A DNA stretch of 35,948 nt from Roseomonas sp. (GCA_020249125.1 JADCGG010000089.1:1-35948), one strand, 5' to 3'. Positions 23,635 to 35,087 are shown, counted from the stretch's first letter. Translations and numbers: made by a program. The notes: generated by a model not told the origin, from the letters alone.

Positions 23635-24891
23635 CTAACTCACGCTGGGCATCACACTATCCCCGGCCCTGCCTTCCAGCACCGCATCAAACAGTTTTAT
23701 CTGTTGCGGCAGGCAGATGGATTGCAGATCATAACGTTCCAGCAAGGTCCGCCGCGCGGCCTTGCGGATTGGCTCATAACGATCCGGATGCGCCAGCGCT
23801 TCCACCACGGTTTCGGTCAGCGCGGCGGTATCAAAAAATGGCACCAGCAACCCGTTCACGCCATGTTCGATCACTTCCTGCACGGGTGGCGTGGCGGAGC
23901 CAACCACCAAAGCCTCGCACCCCATGGCCTCAATCATGGACCAGGACAGCACATAGGGATATGTCAAATAGACATGCGCGCGCGTCGCGCGAAACAGCGC
24001 CAGCAAGGCCGGGTGAGGGATGCGCCCGGTGAAATGCAGCCGCGTCACATCAAGCCTATCGCCCAATTCTTCCAGCAGATGTTCGCGCCAGGGGCGGCCA
24101 TCGGCGGGTTTTTCGCCATAGCCACGCGCCTCACCGCCCACCAAAACCACTTGCGCTTGCGGGCGGCGTGCCAGGATTTCCGGCAGCGCGCGCATGAAAA
24201 CATCAAAGCCGCGATAGGGTTCCAGATTGCGGGCGACATAGGTAATCACCTCATCGCCACGCTTGATCACGCTGCCATTGGGCAGCTTCACGTGATGCGC
24301 GCCAATAGGCGTGGCGACTTCGCTATTTACCCCTTCATGCACGACGGAGATTTTGCGGCGGAACACTTCAGGATAGCGGCTGCGTTGGAAATGCGTGGGG
24401 CTGACCCCCCAATCCATCGCCTCCAGCGCCGGGGTTTGCGGCAGGTTGAGCAAACGCGTGCGCGCGGCTTCATCCAATTCCACCTTATGCGCCGGGTTGA
24501 AGCCGACATCGCCGCCTGAGGTGGTGAAGTGGAATTCGCAGTAATGCAGCAATTTTGCATTGGGGAAGATATCGGGGAGGAACATGCCTTCCCCCCAGCC
24601 CGGATGGCAGCAGATGATATCGGGGCGGAAGCCTTTGCTCCGCAGATCAACCAAAGCCCGGGCCACATTCTGCGCGCGGCGCGTGGCGGCTTCCATGGGG
24701 TGCAAATAATGATGCGTCTTATCCCCAGCACCTCGCGGTTCCGGATAGCGGATATGGGTGACGCCGGGGAGCGAGATGTTTTCACGCTCCCCCAGGCCAA
24801 TCACCCGCGCCCCCGGACGCGCGGCGATCACCGGCGCCAAATGGCGGTATTGCCCGGGGAAATTCTGGTGAATGAAGAGCGCCTGAACCAA
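23635..24891 (-). CDS. Family 4 glycosyltransferase
   Basis: A 418-aa GT-B fold enzyme. The N-terminal domain begins ALFIHQNFPGQYRHLAPV, the signature of the Glyco_trans_4_3 domain, with HPGWGEGMFL following. The C-terminal GT4 domain holds NLEPYRGFDVFMRALPEIL (donor-binding region), FTGRIPH, and PYVLSWSMIEAMGCEALVVGS, the E-x7-E area. The start appears to be TTG at 24891 with AGGG upstream, and no in-frame ATG fits as well. It probably adds a sugar to a polysaccharide or glycoprotein. No other cell-surface genes lie next to it, so the product is unknown. It is divergent from an SDR gene across 124 bp. Confidence 0.9.
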   Translation of the reverse strand: MVQALFIHQNFPGQYRHLAPVIAARPGARVIGLGERENISLPGVTHIRYPEPRGAGDKTHHYLHPMEAATRRAQNVARALVDLRSKGFRPDIICCHPGWGEGMFLPDIFPNAKLLHYCEFHFTTSGGDVGFNPAHKVELDEAARTRLLNLPQTPALEAMDWGVSPTHFQRSRYPEVFRRKISVVHEGVNSEVATPIGAHHVKLPNGSVIKRGDEVITYVARNLEPYRGFDVFMRALPEILARRPQAQVVLVGGEARGYGEKPADGRPWREHLLEELGDRLDVTRLHFTGRIPHPALLALFRATRAHVYLTYPYVLSWSMIEAMGCEALVVGSATPPVQEVIEHGVNGLLVPFFDTAALTETVVEALAHPDRYEPIRKAARRTLLERYDLQSICLPQQIKLFDAVLEGRAGDSVMPSVS

Positions 24892-25015
24892 GCAATCACA
24901 CCCTGAAGAGAACTGCCGTTAAATCCGCCATTTGCCGTGTGCGCGCAATTGCCCCCTTGGCGCGGCGGTACGAACCCCCGAGAATGGCGCCAGATCAGGA
25001 GAGAAAGACACCCCA

Positions 25016-25765
25016 ATGACATTCGATTTCACCGGCAAGAAGGTTTTGGTCGCGGGCGGCAGCCGCGGCATTGGGCGTTCCATCGCGCTTGGCTTCGCCG
25101 CCGGCGGGGCCGCGGTTTCCATCTGCGCCCGCGGCGCCGCAGGGCTTGAGGCAACGCGGGCCGAGATCGCGGCCCATGGTGTGCCGGCCCATGCACAGCC
25201 CGCAGACCTCGCCAATCAGGCCGAGATCGAAGCCTGGGTGGCAGCCGCCGCCGCCGCGCTTGGGGGCGTGGATGTGCTGGTCAATAACGCCTCGGGCTTT
25301 GGCATGGCCGATACGGAAGAAGGCTGGCAGAAAAGCCTGGATGTGGATGTGATGGCGACGGTCCGTGCATCCCGCGCGGCGCTGCCTTTCCTGCGCGCTT
25401 CCAAGGGGTGCATCGTCAATACCACCTCCATCTCCGGGCTTGGGCCTTCGGTGCGCACGCCGGCCTATGCGGCGGTGAAGGCGCTGGTGATCAATTACAC
25501 GGCATCCCAGGCCGCAACCCTTGCCAAGGATGGCATTCGCGTGAACGCGATTGCGCCGGGTTCCATCGAATTTCCGGGCGGCATGTGGGAAGAACGCAAA
25601 ACCACCGACCCCACGCTTTATGGCCGCATCCTGGCCAGCATCCCCTTTGCCCGCTACGGCACGCCGGAAGAAGTGGCCAATGCCGCGCTTTTCCTGGCAT
25701 CCCCACTCGCAAGCTGGATCACGGGGCAGACACTGGTGGTGGATGGCGGCCAGACGCTTAGCTAG
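25016..25765 (+). CDS. SDR-family oxidoreductase
   Basis: A 249-aa classical SDR. The ATG at 25016 starts MTFDFTGKKVLVAGGSRGIG. The track's upstream extension is not needed. The cofactor motif AGGSRGIG, NNASG, the catalytic Ser in TTSIS and YAAVK are all present, and the C-terminus GQTLVVDGGQTLS is typical of FabG-like members. A GGAGAG sequence lies rather far upstream (about 15 nt). Substrate unknown. It is a single gene between the divergent glycosyltransferase and katG. A 32-bp inverted repeat lies just after its stop. Confidence 0.92.
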   Translation: MTFDFTGKKVLVAGGSRGIGRSIALGFAAGGAAVSICARGAAGLEATRAEIAAHGVPAHAQPADLANQAEIEAWVAAAAAALGGVDVLVNNASGFGMADTEEGWQKSLDVDVMATVRASRAALPFLRASKGCIVNTTSISGLGPSVRTPAYAAVKALVINYTASQAATLAKDGIRVNAIAPGSIEFPGGMWEERKTTDPTLYGRILASIPFARYGTPEEVANAALFLASPLASWITGQTLVVDGGQTLS

Positions 25766-25770
25766 GGCGC

Positions 25771-25802
25771 CGGATCATCGAATGGATTGATCGAATGATC
25801 CG
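25771..25802. repeat. Inverted repeat between SDR gene and katG
   Basis: Arms CGGATCAT (25771-25778) and ATGATCCG (25795-25802) are perfect. Three further pairs (CGA with TCG) form if one A is bulged, leaving a 9-nt loop. No T tract follows. It could be a factor-dependent terminator of the SDR gene or a regulator site upstream of katG. Confidence 0.6.
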
Positions 25803-25812
25803 AAATTATGTG

Positions 25813-28146
<2,334 letters not shown>

Positions 28147-28172
28147 GGTTGTAAGCTGCGACAAATTAAAGG

Positions 28173-28201
28173 GGCGCCGGTCTGAAGCCGGCGCCTTTTT
28201 T
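28173..28201 (+). terminator. katG intrinsic terminator
   Basis: GGCGCCGG (28173-28180) and CCGGCGCC (28188-28195) pair perfectly around a 7-nt loop, followed by six Ts (28196-28201), 27 nt after the katG stop. A textbook rho-independent terminator. Confidence 0.92.
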
Positions 28202-28268
28202 CATGCTTGACGCTTGGCATGGTCCGGGGGACGCTTCAACGCACTGAAGCCCGTCTTGGGAGAGCGCC

Positions 28269-28562
28269 GTGCCTGAACCCGATCCCGAAGCTGAATTCGA
28301 CATGGCGCTGGCGCGTGCCGGTGTTGTTGTGCCGCCGGAACGGCGTGCCGCGATGATGGAAGGCTTCCGCGCCTGGTGCGAAATGCGGAAGCTGCTGAAT
28401 GAACCCATGCCGCTGGCAACGGAACCCGCTTTCGCACTGACACAACCGGCGGGGCCCAGAGCATTTTCAAGCCAAGCGGAATCGCTTGGCGACTCGGAAA
28501 ATGCGATCAAACAAGATTCTGGAGGCGGTTCGCCGCGTCATGACGCGGCGGGGCGGCTCTAA
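28269..28562 (+). CDS. AtzG-like (DUF4089) small protein fused to repeat-derived tail
   Basis: A 97-aa protein starting with GTG at 28269 behind GGGAG. Residues about 8-57 (ALARAGVVVPPERRAAMMEGFRA, ending PLATEPAFAL) resemble the AtzG/DUF4089 helical small subunit that pairs with AtzE-type amidases, much as GatC pairs with GatA. The gene directly abuts an amidase start (TAA then ATG with no gap), supporting that pairing. Residues 65-83 are encoded by a palindromic repeat element, and the last residues by another palindrome, so the natural C-terminus probably lay near residue 60. The AtzG resemblance is from pattern memory and not certain. Confidence 0.6.
   Translation: MPEPDPEAEFDMALARAGVVVPPERRAAMMEGFRAWCEMRKLLNEPMPLATEPAFALTQPAGPRAFSSQAESLGDSENAIKQDSGGGSPRHDAAGRL
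28459..28517 (+). repeat. Alphaproteobacterial palindromic element inside a CDS
   Basis: Nested inverted repeats: outer GCATTTTC (28461-28468) with GAAAATGC (28497-28504), inner GCCAAGCG (28471-28478) with CGCTTGGC (28483-28490) around GAAT. The 3' flank ATCAAACAAGAT resembles the tail that follows such intergenic palindromes in many alphaproteobacteria. Here it lies in-frame at the end of the AtzG-like gene. Confidence 0.7.
28531..28550. repeat. 20-bp perfect palindrome before the amidase start
   Basis: CGCCGCGTCATGACGCGGCG reads the same on both strands and ends 12 nt before the amidase ATG. It could bind a dimeric regulator or, in RNA, form a hairpin near the amidase ribosome site. It also encodes part of the C-terminal tail of the AtzG-like protein. 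Confidence 0.6.
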
Positions 28563-29954
28563 ATGATTTCCCCAGTTCCCTCCCTCGCGGAAGCCTCGGC
28601 AGGCATCGCCGCTGGCACGCTTTCACCGATCGCGCTGACCGAAGCCGCCCTTGCACGCATTGCAGCGCTTGATCCCAAGCTGAATGCCTTCATCACCATC
28701 ACGGCTGATCGCGCGCTGCGCGCGGCGACGGTGGCGGAAGCCGAGATCAAGGCCGGCAAAAGGCGCGGGCCTTTGCATGGGATTCCCTATGCGCTCAAGG
28801 ATATCTATGATGTGGCGGGGGTGCGCACCACGGCGCATTCCAAGCTGCTGATTGACAATGTGGCGCGCGAAGATGCTGCCTCCACCGCCAGGCTGGAAGC
28901 CGCCGGCATGGTGCTGCTGGGTAAGCTTTCGACGCATGAATTCGCCCGCGGCGGGCCGACTGATGCACTGCCCTTCCCCAATGCGAAGAACCCGTGGAAC
29001 ACCGCGCATTTCGCCGGCGGGTCCAGCAGCGGTTCGGGCGTGGCGGTTGCCTCTGGCGTGGTGGGGCTTGCCATGGGCAGCGATACGGCGGGTTCCATTC
29101 GCCTGCCCGCCACGTTTTGCGGCATTGTCGGGCTGAAGCCGACCTATGGCGTGATCAGCCGGCGCGGCGTGGTGCCGCTTTCCTTTACGTTGGATCATGC
29201 CGGACCGCTGACGCGCACGGTGGAAGATTGCGCGCTGGCGATGCAGGTATTGGCCGGGCATGATCCGGGTGATCCGGGATCAGCGCGCGAAGCGGTGCCG
29301 GATTACAGCGCTGATTTACGCAAGGGCGTTGCGGGCCTCACGATCGGGCGCGCGCGTGCCTATGACGAAGAAGCGGGCGTTGATGCGGAAGTGATGGCCG
29401 CGATGGATGAAGCCGCCGCGCAATGGCGTGCCCTTGGCGCGCGGATCATTGATGTGCGCCTGCCCAGCAAGCGACGGATGGATGCCTGCATTCAAACCAT
29501 TCTGATCGCGGAAGGTTTCGCCATTCATGGTGAGTGGCTGCGCACCCGCCCGCAGGATTATGGCCGCGTGACGCGCGAACGCCTGATGATGGGCGCTTTC
29601 GTCACCGGTGCTGAATATGTCCAGGCGCAGCGCCTGCGCCGCATCATCACGGCTGAGGTGGATGCGGTGCTGGCCGGCTGTGATGCGATTCTATGCGCGG
29701 GGAACCCAACAGCGGCGCCGCGTGTGGTGGATGTGGATGAAGGGCCATTCCGGAAATCCCACCCCATTACCGGCCCCTTCAATGCCACGGGCCAGCCGGC
29801 CTTGGCGCTGCCATGCGGCTTTGGCTCTTCTGGCCTGCCCTTGGGGCTGCAATTGATCGGGCGGAATTACGGGGAAGCCATGCTGTTTCGGATCGCGCAG
29901 GCTTATGAAGGGGCAGCGGGGTGGATGGCGCGGCGCCCTGAAGTGGAGGGATGA
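28563..29954 (+). CDS. Amidase-signature hydrolase (AtzE/GatA-like)
   Basis: A 463-aa amidase. The Ser-cisSer-Lys triad is visible: Lys in PYALKDIYDVAG, the cis-Ser in GGSSSGSGVAV and the nucleophile Ser in SDTAGSIRLPATFCG. The rest (GLKPTYGVISRRG, the C-terminal FNATGQPALALPCGF) is standard. It abuts the AtzG-like small protein upstream, the arrangement of AtzE/AtzG and GatA/GatC pairs, and overlaps a YbfB-type MFS gene by 4 bp (ATGA) downstream. With the neighbouring D-aminoacylase-type gene it suggests breakdown of an amide or N-acyl compound. The substrate is unknown, and it should not be called GatA, since no gatB or gatC is here. Confidence 0.93.
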   Translation: MISPVPSLAEASAGIAAGTLSPIALTEAALARIAALDPKLNAFITITADRALRAATVAEAEIKAGKRRGPLHGIPYALKDIYDVAGVRTTAHSKLLIDNVAREDAASTARLEAAGMVLLGKLSTHEFARGGPTDALPFPNAKNPWNTAHFAGGSSSGSGVAVASGVVGLAMGSDTAGSIRLPATFCGIVGLKPTYGVISRRGVVPLSFTLDHAGPLTRTVEDCALAMQVLAGHDPGDPGSAREAVPDYSADLRKGVAGLTIGRARAYDEEAGVDAEVMAAMDEAAAQWRALGARIIDVRLPSKRRMDACIQTILIAEGFAIHGEWLRTRPQDYGRVTRERLMMGAFVTGAEYVQAQRLRRIITAEVDAVLAGCDAILCAGNPTAAPRVVDVDEGPFRKSHPITGPFNATGQPALALPCGFGSSGLPLGLQLIGRNYGEAMLFRIAQAYEGAAGWMARRPEVEG

Positions 29955-31084
29955 AAGCCGCGACTCTCACCGCGCTTTCCGGCACGGCGGCAACCTGCAC
30001 CGGGATAGGGCTTGCGCGCTTTGCCTATGTGCCGCTGTTTCCAGCCATGGTGGCGGCGGGTTGGGTGGATGGCGCGGAAGCGGGCTTGCTGGGGGCGCTT
30101 AATCTTACAGGGTATCTGATTGGTGTGGGCGGCGTGAGGGCGCTGGCGCGGCGGGTTTCCGTACCGCGTGCCTTGGACATGGGTATGGCAACGGCGGTGC
30201 TGGCTTTTGCCGCCTGTGCCTGGCATGGCGGGCTGGCTTGGCTCGGCTTTTGGCGCTGTCTGGCGGGGATTTCGGGCGGCATGTTGATGGGCCTCGCGGG
30301 GCCTTCGGTGCAGGCGGTGACACCCCCGGAACGCCGCGGCCGCGCCGGGGGCATGGTGCTGTTTGGTGTCGGCGGCGGCATCACGCTTGGCGCCGTGCTG
30401 GTGCCGGTTCTGCTGCAAGGCGGCGTGGCGCTCGCCTGGCTTGGGCTTGCGGTCGTGGTCTTGCTGCTTTGGTTAGTCATGCGCCCGCATTGGCCGCGCC
30501 CGCCCGCGACGGAAACCGCGCCGGAAGGCCATGCCCCGCCGGCTTATGGCATCATCATCGCCTATGGGCTTTCGGGCGCGGGGCTGGTGCCGCCGATGCT
30601 TTACCTTTCGGATCTTGCAGCGCGGGGCAGGGGGCTTGGCGTGGAATTGGGCGCGGGCATGTGGGTGCTGTTTGGTCTGGGGTGCATCAGCGGCGCCTTG
30701 TTGGGTGGCAGGGCTGTGGATCTTTGGGGTGGGCGGCTTGCTATCCTGATCTGGATGGTCATTCAGACCATTGCCTTGGCGCTGGCCTTGCCGCAGGCGC
30801 TCTGGGTGCTGGTGCCGTTGGGCCTGGTTTCTGGCCTGGCCGCGCTTGGCATCACCACCGTTGCCTTGGCGGCAGCGCGCGAAAGGGCCGGCGCGCTGGC
30901 CGGCGTGATCTGGGTGCGCGTGACGGCGAGCTTCGCGATTGCTCAGGCCTTATCGGGCTTTGTTCTGGCGGCGCTATTCCGCGCCACCGATGAAAGCCAC
31001 GCCGCCGTTTTCGCGTCGGGGCTTGCTTTAACGCTTGCTGGGCTGGTCGTGGCCTGGGCGGATTGGCGCTGGCGCTGGGACTGA
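29951..31084 (+). CDS. YbfB/YjiJ-family MFS transporter
   Basis: A 377-aa inner-membrane transporter with about 12 hydrophobic segments. The first helix has the YbfB/YjiJ signature GIGLARFAYVPLFPAM. Other features are NLTGYLIG in helix 2, RCLAGISGGMLMGLAGPSV in helix 4 and LRARERAGALAGV-like loop residues in the second half. It overlaps the amidase stop by 4 bp, so it is co-translated with it and probably imports the amidase substrate or exports the product. It ends immediately against the convergent D-aminoacylase-type gene (0-bp gap), leaving no room for a terminator. Confidence 0.9.
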   Translation: MKAATLTALSGTAATCTGIGLARFAYVPLFPAMVAAGWVDGAEAGLLGALNLTGYLIGVGGVRALARRVSVPRALDMGMATAVLAFAACAWHGGLAWLGFWRCLAGISGGMLMGLAGPSVQAVTPPERRGRAGGMVLFGVGGGITLGAVLVPVLLQGGVALAWLGLAVVVLLLWLVMRPHWPRPPATETAPEGHAPPAYGIIIAYGLSGAGLVPPMLYLSDLAARGRGLGVELGAGMWVLFGLGCISGALLGGRAVDLWGGRLAILIWMVIQTIALALALPQALWVLVPLGLVSGLAALGITTVALAAARERAGALAGVIWVRVTASFAIAQALSGFVLAALFRATDESHAAVFASGLALTLAGLVVAWADWRWRWD

Positions 31085-32539
31085 TCAGGCCCTGCCGCGC
31101 GTGACCAGGCGGCCCGGCTTTTCCCCCGTGGCACCCTTGCCCGCGACAAAGGTTGAAACGCCATTGGCCCAGACTTCCTCGATCCCCGCACTTTCCTGCT
31201 TCGGGTTCTCAAAAGTGGCGCGGTCAATCACCGTATCGGGGTCGAACATCACCAGGTCAGCATAAGCACCTTCACGGATCACGCCGCGATCCACCATGCC
31301 GAAAACAGCAGCGGGACGCCCGGTCATTTTATGGACAGCGGTCTCAAGGCTGAACAGGCGCAATTCGCGCGCATAGAGGCCCAGCACGCGCGGGAAAGTG
31401 CCCCAAAGGCGCGGATGGGGATGCGCATCATGCGGAATGCCATCTGAGCCAATCACTGACATGGGATGCGCCATGATGCGGCGCACATCCGCTTCATCCA
31501 TCTGGAAGGTGATTTGCCCCGCCGGCAACAGGCGTTCAGCCGCCATGCGGATATCCGTATTCCAGCCACGCGCAATGTCAGACAGATATTTGCCGGCCAT
31601 TTCAGGATGCGGGATGGACCAGGTGATCATCACCTTCACATCATCGCGCAGCCGATCCGGCATCAGCACGGTGGACCCCGCCGGATAGGGATAGACATCG
31701 AAGCAGACTTCCTGGCTTTGCGCATAAGCGTCAATCAGCGCGAGAGTCTGGTTTGAACGTCCGTAATTTTCCGGCATTGAGCATTTATGGTGGCTGATCC
31801 AAACCGGGCAGCCAACGCGATCACCGATCTTCAGCGTTTCTTCGATGGAAGCGCAAACGCGGTCTGCCTCATCACGCATATGCGTCACATAAATGCCGCC
31901 ATAGGCGCGCAGCGGTTCCGCCACCGCGATCACTTCTTCCGTGGTCGCATGCATGTTCAGCGGATAATAAAGGCCGGTGGAAAAACCCGAGGCCCCTTCG
32001 GCGAGGGATTGCTTCACGCGCAGCCGCATGCGTTCGATTTCGCCATCATTGGCAACGCGCATCACATCGCCATCCATGGCTTCCACACGCATGGTCTGGT
32101 GGCCGACCAGCGCATAGGTATTCACTTCCGAACCCTGCTTTTTCAGCTCATGCGCGTAGTCGCCGAAACTGTCGAAGCGCCACCAGCCATCTTCACCAAT
32201 CAAATCAAGCGGCGGCGGCGGGCGCTTGGAAAACCGCGCGGGCGAAAGGCTCACACCGCAATTGCCGACAACAACCGTGGTGACCCCCTGGCTGATTTTG
32301 CAGGTCATGCAGGCAGGCCCGCACAGCACGGCACGGTCATCATGCGTGTGGCTATCTATGAAGCCAGGTGCGACCGCCTTGCCGCCTGCCAGTACTTCGC
32401 GATCCGCACTCGCCGCGCCCAGATCACCCACCGCGACGATGCGATCGCCCGAAACGCCAATATCGCCGCGCCGGCTGGCGGCGCCGGTGCCATCAATGAT
32501 GGTCGCATCGCGGATGATCAGATCGCAGCGGAGAGCCAT
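31085..32539 (-). CDS. N-acyl-D-amino-acid deacylase family amidohydrolase
   Basis: A 484-aa amidohydrolase-superfamily enzyme. The metal-binding start is PGFIDSHTHDDRAVL (HxH), followed by the family Cys in VVGNCGVS. Then come GLYYPLNMHATTEEV, VTHMRDEAD, WISHHKC with metal His, and the late Asp in VIGSDGIPHDAHPHPR. These match D-aminoacylase and N-acyl-D-glutamate or -aspartate deacylases. It removes the acyl group from N-acyl-D-amino acids. A start at 32539 gives MALRCDLIIRDATIIDGTG. It is convergent with the amidase-MFS operon, so functionally related but separately controlled. Confidence 0.92.
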   Translation of the reverse strand: MALRCDLIIRDATIIDGTGAASRRGDIGVSGDRIVAVGDLGAASADREVLAGGKAVAPGFIDSHTHDDRAVLCGPACMTCKISQGVTTVVVGNCGVSLSPARFSKRPPPPLDLIGEDGWWRFDSFGDYAHELKKQGSEVNTYALVGHQTMRVEAMDGDVMRVANDGEIERMRLRVKQSLAEGASGFSTGLYYPLNMHATTEEVIAVAEPLRAYGGIYVTHMRDEADRVCASIEETLKIGDRVGCPVWISHHKCSMPENYGRSNQTLALIDAYAQSQEVCFDVYPYPAGSTVLMPDRLRDDVKVMITWSIPHPEMAGKYLSDIARGWNTDIRMAAERLLPAGQITFQMDEADVRRIMAHPMSVIGSDGIPHDAHPHPRLWGTFPRVLGLYARELRLFSLETAVHKMTGRPAAVFGMVDRGVIREGAYADLVMFDPDTVIDRATFENPKQESAGIEEVWANGVSTFVAGKGATGEKPGRLVTRGRA

Positions 32540-32636
32540 GGCGCATTCCTGGATTGGAAAGTTGTAAGGTAAAGGATGATGACCCAGAGCCGGGCAGGAG
32601 GGAACCCCCGAGCCACCGGTTCAGCCCCTGGGCGCC

Positions 32637-35087
32637 TTACCGCGGCCGCGCAGATTTGGCCGGCGGTGTCGCCAGGGCAATTGCCTTTTCGGTGCCAAGC
32701 AGGATTTCGGCAAACCTCATGATGTCGTGGCGTTGCAGCCCCCCGCCATCAAGGGCGTTGAGGATGGACTTGATCTTTGCGGAATGACTAATCTGCAGAT
32801 TGTCAAACGCTTGAAAGCGTCCGGCACGGCGACCGGCCTCTTCCAGGCGCCTCAGCGCCCGGGCTAAAATTTCAATATTGAGGACAACGGCAGCACGGCG
32901 CTTAGCATTCGGTTCATGCAGAGCAGGCAGAAATTGTAGATTAATGATCTGTTGCGTGGCCTCCTTGATTACTGAACCGATGTTATCTAGCAGCGGAGCA
33001 AAGATTTTTTGCTGATCCTTGATGCGTCCACGGGATGCGATTTCAAATTCACTTAGCAGGGCGACATATTCCTCGGCGATTTGCGCAGCGCGCGCGGGGT
33101 CTTCGGCGGGTAGACTCGGCAAGGGGTTTCGTTGCAATTTCTGAAGGGTTTCATCGATAATGCTGACAGCGACCGCCGAGATCCGAGTCGCAGTTGCCAG
33201 TACCGAGCTGGGGCTCTGCGCGCGGTCTAGTAGGCTTGCCACAGCCAAGCTGAACGCGGCTTGCCCCTCCTCCGCGGGTCCCTGGAGCGCGGCCATGACC
33301 AATTCTGGAGACGGTCCGGAAAAGGCGGCCAGCTTTGCTTCCCAAATCCCATCTGCGTGCCGCCAAATACTGGCCACCAGATCAAGCAATTGCCTGGTTC
33401 CTGCCGCATCAAGCCCGATACTCGGCAAGCCTTGTGGGAATGACAGGGTCGCCGAAAGACGTGCGGCTTCGGCCCAAAGGGCGCGGCCTTCCGAATCAAC
33501 CTGCAAGACATCAAAGAAACTGCGACCGCCGAGTTTGGCTGAAATCTGCTGTACCTCCGGTCCCAGCACTTCTCGGAGTGCATCTGCAATCGGCTGCAGG
33601 GCGGGGCGCGGTAATTTCGCGCTACCGGCGCGCCATTCATTCATGGGCACCACCGCGCCATCGAAGGGCAAGAACAGTATACGCGTGAAAGTGATAGGGC
33701 GTGGTGGCTTCAGGAGCTTCAGCCTGGGGCGTGCAGCTTCGATGATCGGATCAAGCATGGCGCGCGCAGGTATGGCTTCCAGAGCCGCAACGACCTGCCG
33801 CAATACCGAATCGGACGCAAGGGAGGTTCGCTTGGAAATGCGCGAAAGCGCGTCCGCACCATCATTGCCGTCATGACCGGCTTGGGTGAGGGAGCGCCTG
33901 GACTGTACCAGATCGGCTTCACGCAGCTTCTTGGCTTCAGCGGCAAGCGATGCGCCATGCTTACCAGACAGGAGCGTCTCGTTCCGGGCGATGAATTCCA
34001 AGGGGCGAAGGCGCCGCCAGTCCATACTCTTGGGGCCGGCAGCCTCTTCCTGGCGAATCTTCGATGCACCATCAGGAAAACCGCTCCAACCTTCCACTTC
34101 CCTCGGCAGGCTCGGCACCAAGTCACTCATTTCCCAAAAGCAGGCTTCCCGATCAGAGGGTTCCGATTGTCGCCATAAGGCGATGATAATATCCCAACCA
34201 TCAAGCAACCATTCTGGGCGGGCGACGCGCCGCAGAACCGCTGCCTGATCGCGCTGCCATGCACGCAGAAGGATCGTGGTATCCTCGATCACCGGATCAA
34301 GTTCGCTAATCGCCGTCTGAGCGCAGATTAGGGAAAGCTTTGCCTTACGTAACAGGAATTCTGCCCGAAACCCACGCGCGCTGTTTCGGCGAGGGGCGAG
34401 CCACTGCTCAAGCTCGGTAATAAAGGATTGCAGGTCGGCCACAGCTCTTCGGGTATGGCCGGTCACAGAGTCGTTTCGCTTGCAGATGGGCATTAAAGCG
34501 CTAGCCAAGACCTCCAGCGCCGCCTCAACCGCCTCAACAGTCATCGAATAGCGCTTGGCGATGCGCGCCACCGCCTTGCCGATACGTGGACGCAGGTAGA
34601 GCAGACTTTCCTGTTCCGGGGGCACCTTTGCCTCTGCGTGCAATTCGGTGCGACGAATCAAGTCAGTCAGCAGCAGAAAGAACATGCGGCGCCGCACATT
34701 GGAATCAGCCGCCTTTTGTTCGTCTGCCCAAGCCATGGCAGCCCGGCCTCGCCACCCTTCAAGTGCAACGCTAATCATTGCCTCACGCAGCTTGATCGGG
34801 GAAATTTCATGTGTGGCTCGGAGTTTTTTCCAGAGCTCTTTGTCATGCGCCGTAAGCCAGGGCGTACGGAGGAATTGCGCCTCTGACAAGGTCATTGGCC
34901 CCGACTCTCCCGCAAGGTAGCTCAGAGTCACATGGGGCTGGGCACCAGGGACGGCGCGGCTGACGCAGGCACCGAACAATTGCGGCGTCGTGAACGCTAC
35001 GACAACGCCACGTTCCGCAAAGCTACCCGGATTGCCTTTACTCTGCTGTCCCGGGACTGAGGGGGGGAAATTGTCGCTTCCTGACAT
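32637..35087 (-). CDS. Large helical protein of unknown family, tandem paralogue 2
   Basis: An 816-aa soluble protein with no signal peptide, membrane segment or motif I recognise. It is rich in Ala, Leu, Arg and Glu and appears almost fully alpha-helical. The N-terminus holds VVVAFTTPQLFGA. A middle stretch has a Pro/Phe-rich segment (KPPRPITFTRILFLPFDGA). Its last 250 residues (from about 567) are clearly related to the partial protein encoded next to it: LxxxAxIWxHA at the start, QSPSSV against TSPGQV, ARALRRLEEAGRR against ARALRRIESIGRR, and RFAEILLG against RLAEILLG. ATG at 35087 has AGGA close upstream. One sampled 60-base line is 55 percent GC, lower than neighbours. Function unknown. 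Confidence 0.8.
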   Translation of the reverse strand: MSGSDNFPPSVPGQQSKGNPGSFAERGVVVAFTTPQLFGACVSRAVPGAQPHVTLSYLAGESGPMTLSEAQFLRTPWLTAHDKELWKKLRATHEISPIKLREAMISVALEGWRGRAAMAWADEQKAADSNVRRRMFFLLLTDLIRRTELHAEAKVPPEQESLLYLRPRIGKAVARIAKRYSMTVEAVEAALEVLASALMPICKRNDSVTGHTRRAVADLQSFITELEQWLAPRRNSARGFRAEFLLRKAKLSLICAQTAISELDPVIEDTTILLRAWQRDQAAVLRRVARPEWLLDGWDIIIALWRQSEPSDREACFWEMSDLVPSLPREVEGWSGFPDGASKIRQEEAAGPKSMDWRRLRPLEFIARNETLLSGKHGASLAAEAKKLREADLVQSRRSLTQAGHDGNDGADALSRISKRTSLASDSVLRQVVAALEAIPARAMLDPIIEAARPRLKLLKPPRPITFTRILFLPFDGAVVPMNEWRAGSAKLPRPALQPIADALREVLGPEVQQISAKLGGRSFFDVLQVDSEGRALWAEAARLSATLSFPQGLPSIGLDAAGTRQLLDLVASIWRHADGIWEAKLAAFSGPSPELVMAALQGPAEEGQAAFSLAVASLLDRAQSPSSVLATATRISAVAVSIIDETLQKLQRNPLPSLPAEDPARAAQIAEEYVALLSEFEIASRGRIKDQQKIFAPLLDNIGSVIKEATQQIINLQFLPALHEPNAKRRAAVVLNIEILARALRRLEEAGRRAGRFQAFDNLQISHSAKIKSILNALDGGGLQRHDIMRFAEILLGTEKAIALATPPAKSARPR

